DNA from: Pseudomonadota bacterium
GTDB taxonomy: Bacteria > Myxococcota > Myxococcia > Myxococcales > Anaeromyxobacteraceae
NCBI GenBank assembly: GCA_023419875.1
Contig: JAEZXM010000520.1
Location: 1 to 5,720, forward strand
DNA: 5,720 nt
Direction of reading: 5' to 3'
Part shown: piece after piece, positions 5,151-5,720 of the stretch
Numbering within the stretch: position 1 is the stretch's first letter
Layout: every line of letters begins with the position of its first letter
The notes under the pieces: generated by a model
Seen by the model: only the letters and a program-made list of their open reading frames with translations
The model's database searches: none
What the model was told of the DNA's origin: nothing
Position numbers and translations under genes: made by a program

Positions 5151-5720
5151 TCACGGGGATTCGATGACGATCGAGTCCGCCGGCACGATCTCCACCTCCG
5201 TCACCACGATCCGGAGCTTGCCTTCGCGAGACCGGTGCTCCTCGGCGAATGGGAAGAGCACCCCTTCGATCGGCCTGAGCCGCGCGTAGGTGACGACGCT
5301 CTCCCGCTTCTTCACCCGGCTGGCCGCGCGCAGGATCCGCCCGCTCGATGCGTCGAGCTCCACCGTGAGCACGGCCTCCCTGTGGAGCCGCAGCTCCACG
5401 AGCCGCACACGACGCCCTCCGCGGACCGCCTCTCCCCGGTCCACGAGCGCGGCGCGCTCGCGCGCCAGGACCGCGGGGAGGAAGGCGCGCGCCGCTTCCA
5501 GTCGGATCTGGTCCGCCCGGGCGAGCCCGGTCACCTCGGCGCCGTCCCGGAACGCGCGGCCACCGTCGAGCACCAGCGTCTCCCGGTCGTACCAGCCCAG
5601 CGAGACCGTGGAGCGGAACCCGTCGGGCGGCCGGAGGACCCGCTCGAGCTCGAACCGAGCGCCGGGCGTGGTGGCACCGCCGTCCACGAACCCGCGGACC
5701 CGGACCCCGCCGACCCCGAG
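5151..5720 (-). CDS. LolA-like outer-membrane lipoprotein-sorting domain protein (N-terminus outside window)
   Basis: The frame is open to the right edge with no stop, giving 189 residues of the C-terminal part. A GTG at 5685-5687 could serve as a start, but coding-like sequence (VGGVRVRGFVDGG) continues upstream, so the gene most likely begins outside. The fold looks like the half-open beta-barrel of LolA/LppX-type proteins. It has alternating strands such as STVSLGWYDRETLVLDGG, RRVRLVELRLHR, VLTVELDASSGRILRAASR and VVTYARLRPIEGVLFPFAEEHR, and it ends in IVVTEVEIVPADSIVIESP. The order 'YxxxRxxxGVLFPxxxE' then 'VxEVEIxP' is typical of that superfamily, which carries lipids or lipoproteins through the periplasm. 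The closest alternative is the LolA-like tail of a larger exported protein. The gene ends 67 bp before the PilZ gene on the same strand, so it may head or share that operon. Confidence 0.65.
   Translation of the reverse strand, partial: LGVGGVRVRGFVDGGATTPGARFELERVLRPPDGFRSTVSLGWYDRETLVLDGGRAFRDGAEVTGLARADQIRLEAARAFLPAVLARERAALVDRGEAVRGGRRVRLVELRLHREAVLTVELDASSGRILRAASRVKKRESVVTYARLRPIEGVLFPFAEEHRSREGKLRIVVTEVEIVPADSIVIESP

Noticed and set aside
5139..5158. Short hairpin CCCC-TCAC-GGGG at the stop of the LolA-like gene
   Set aside because: The stem is only 4-5 bp, has no T-run on either side and competes with another G/C pairing, so it is too weak to call a terminator.

Overview
The window is very GC-rich, with third codon positions almost all G or C and tightly packed genes. 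Together with a PilZ protein, an M23 peptidase and a bacterial HDAC-family enzyme, this suggests a Myxococcota-type soil bacterium, perhaps Anaeromyxobacter-like. That placement is inferred from composition and gene style; no marker gene is present. I see no mobile element, CRISPR array, tRNA or rRNA.

Layout from left to right: (1) the last 43 codons of a + strand gene enter from the left edge and overlap, tail to tail, the end of (2) a 598-residue minus-strand HDAC-family deacylase with a long C-terminal extension that resembles a GNAT acetyltransferase. (3) Six bases upstream of it is a gene for an 86-residue, two-helix membrane protein, probably the first gene of that two-gene operon, with an extended -10 element placed so that the transcript could be leaderless. 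(4) A 151-bp divergent gap holds that promoter and a 7-bp tandem repeat. (5) A suhB-like inositol monophosphatase lies on the + strand. (6) After a 9-bp stop-to-stop gap comes a minus-strand series, which in transcription order is a LolA-like periplasmic protein cut by the right edge, a PilZ-domain protein, a cysteine-lattice protein and an exported LytM/M23 peptidase.

The most unusual object is the cysteine-lattice protein (4047-4694). Its 19 cysteines all fall in one 3-residue register over 73 residues, nine of them consecutive CxxCxxC steps, and the six non-Cys positions are only Ser or Leu. This suggests a regular, solenoid-like or metal-binding cysteine ladder. It overlaps the PilZ gene by 52 bp and sits just upstream of the M23 gene. 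The right-hand cluster could therefore be an envelope-related operon with a c-di-GMP input, but that link rests on gene order alone. The second notable object is the HDAC plus GNAT-like fusion, which might pair deacylation and acylation in one chain.
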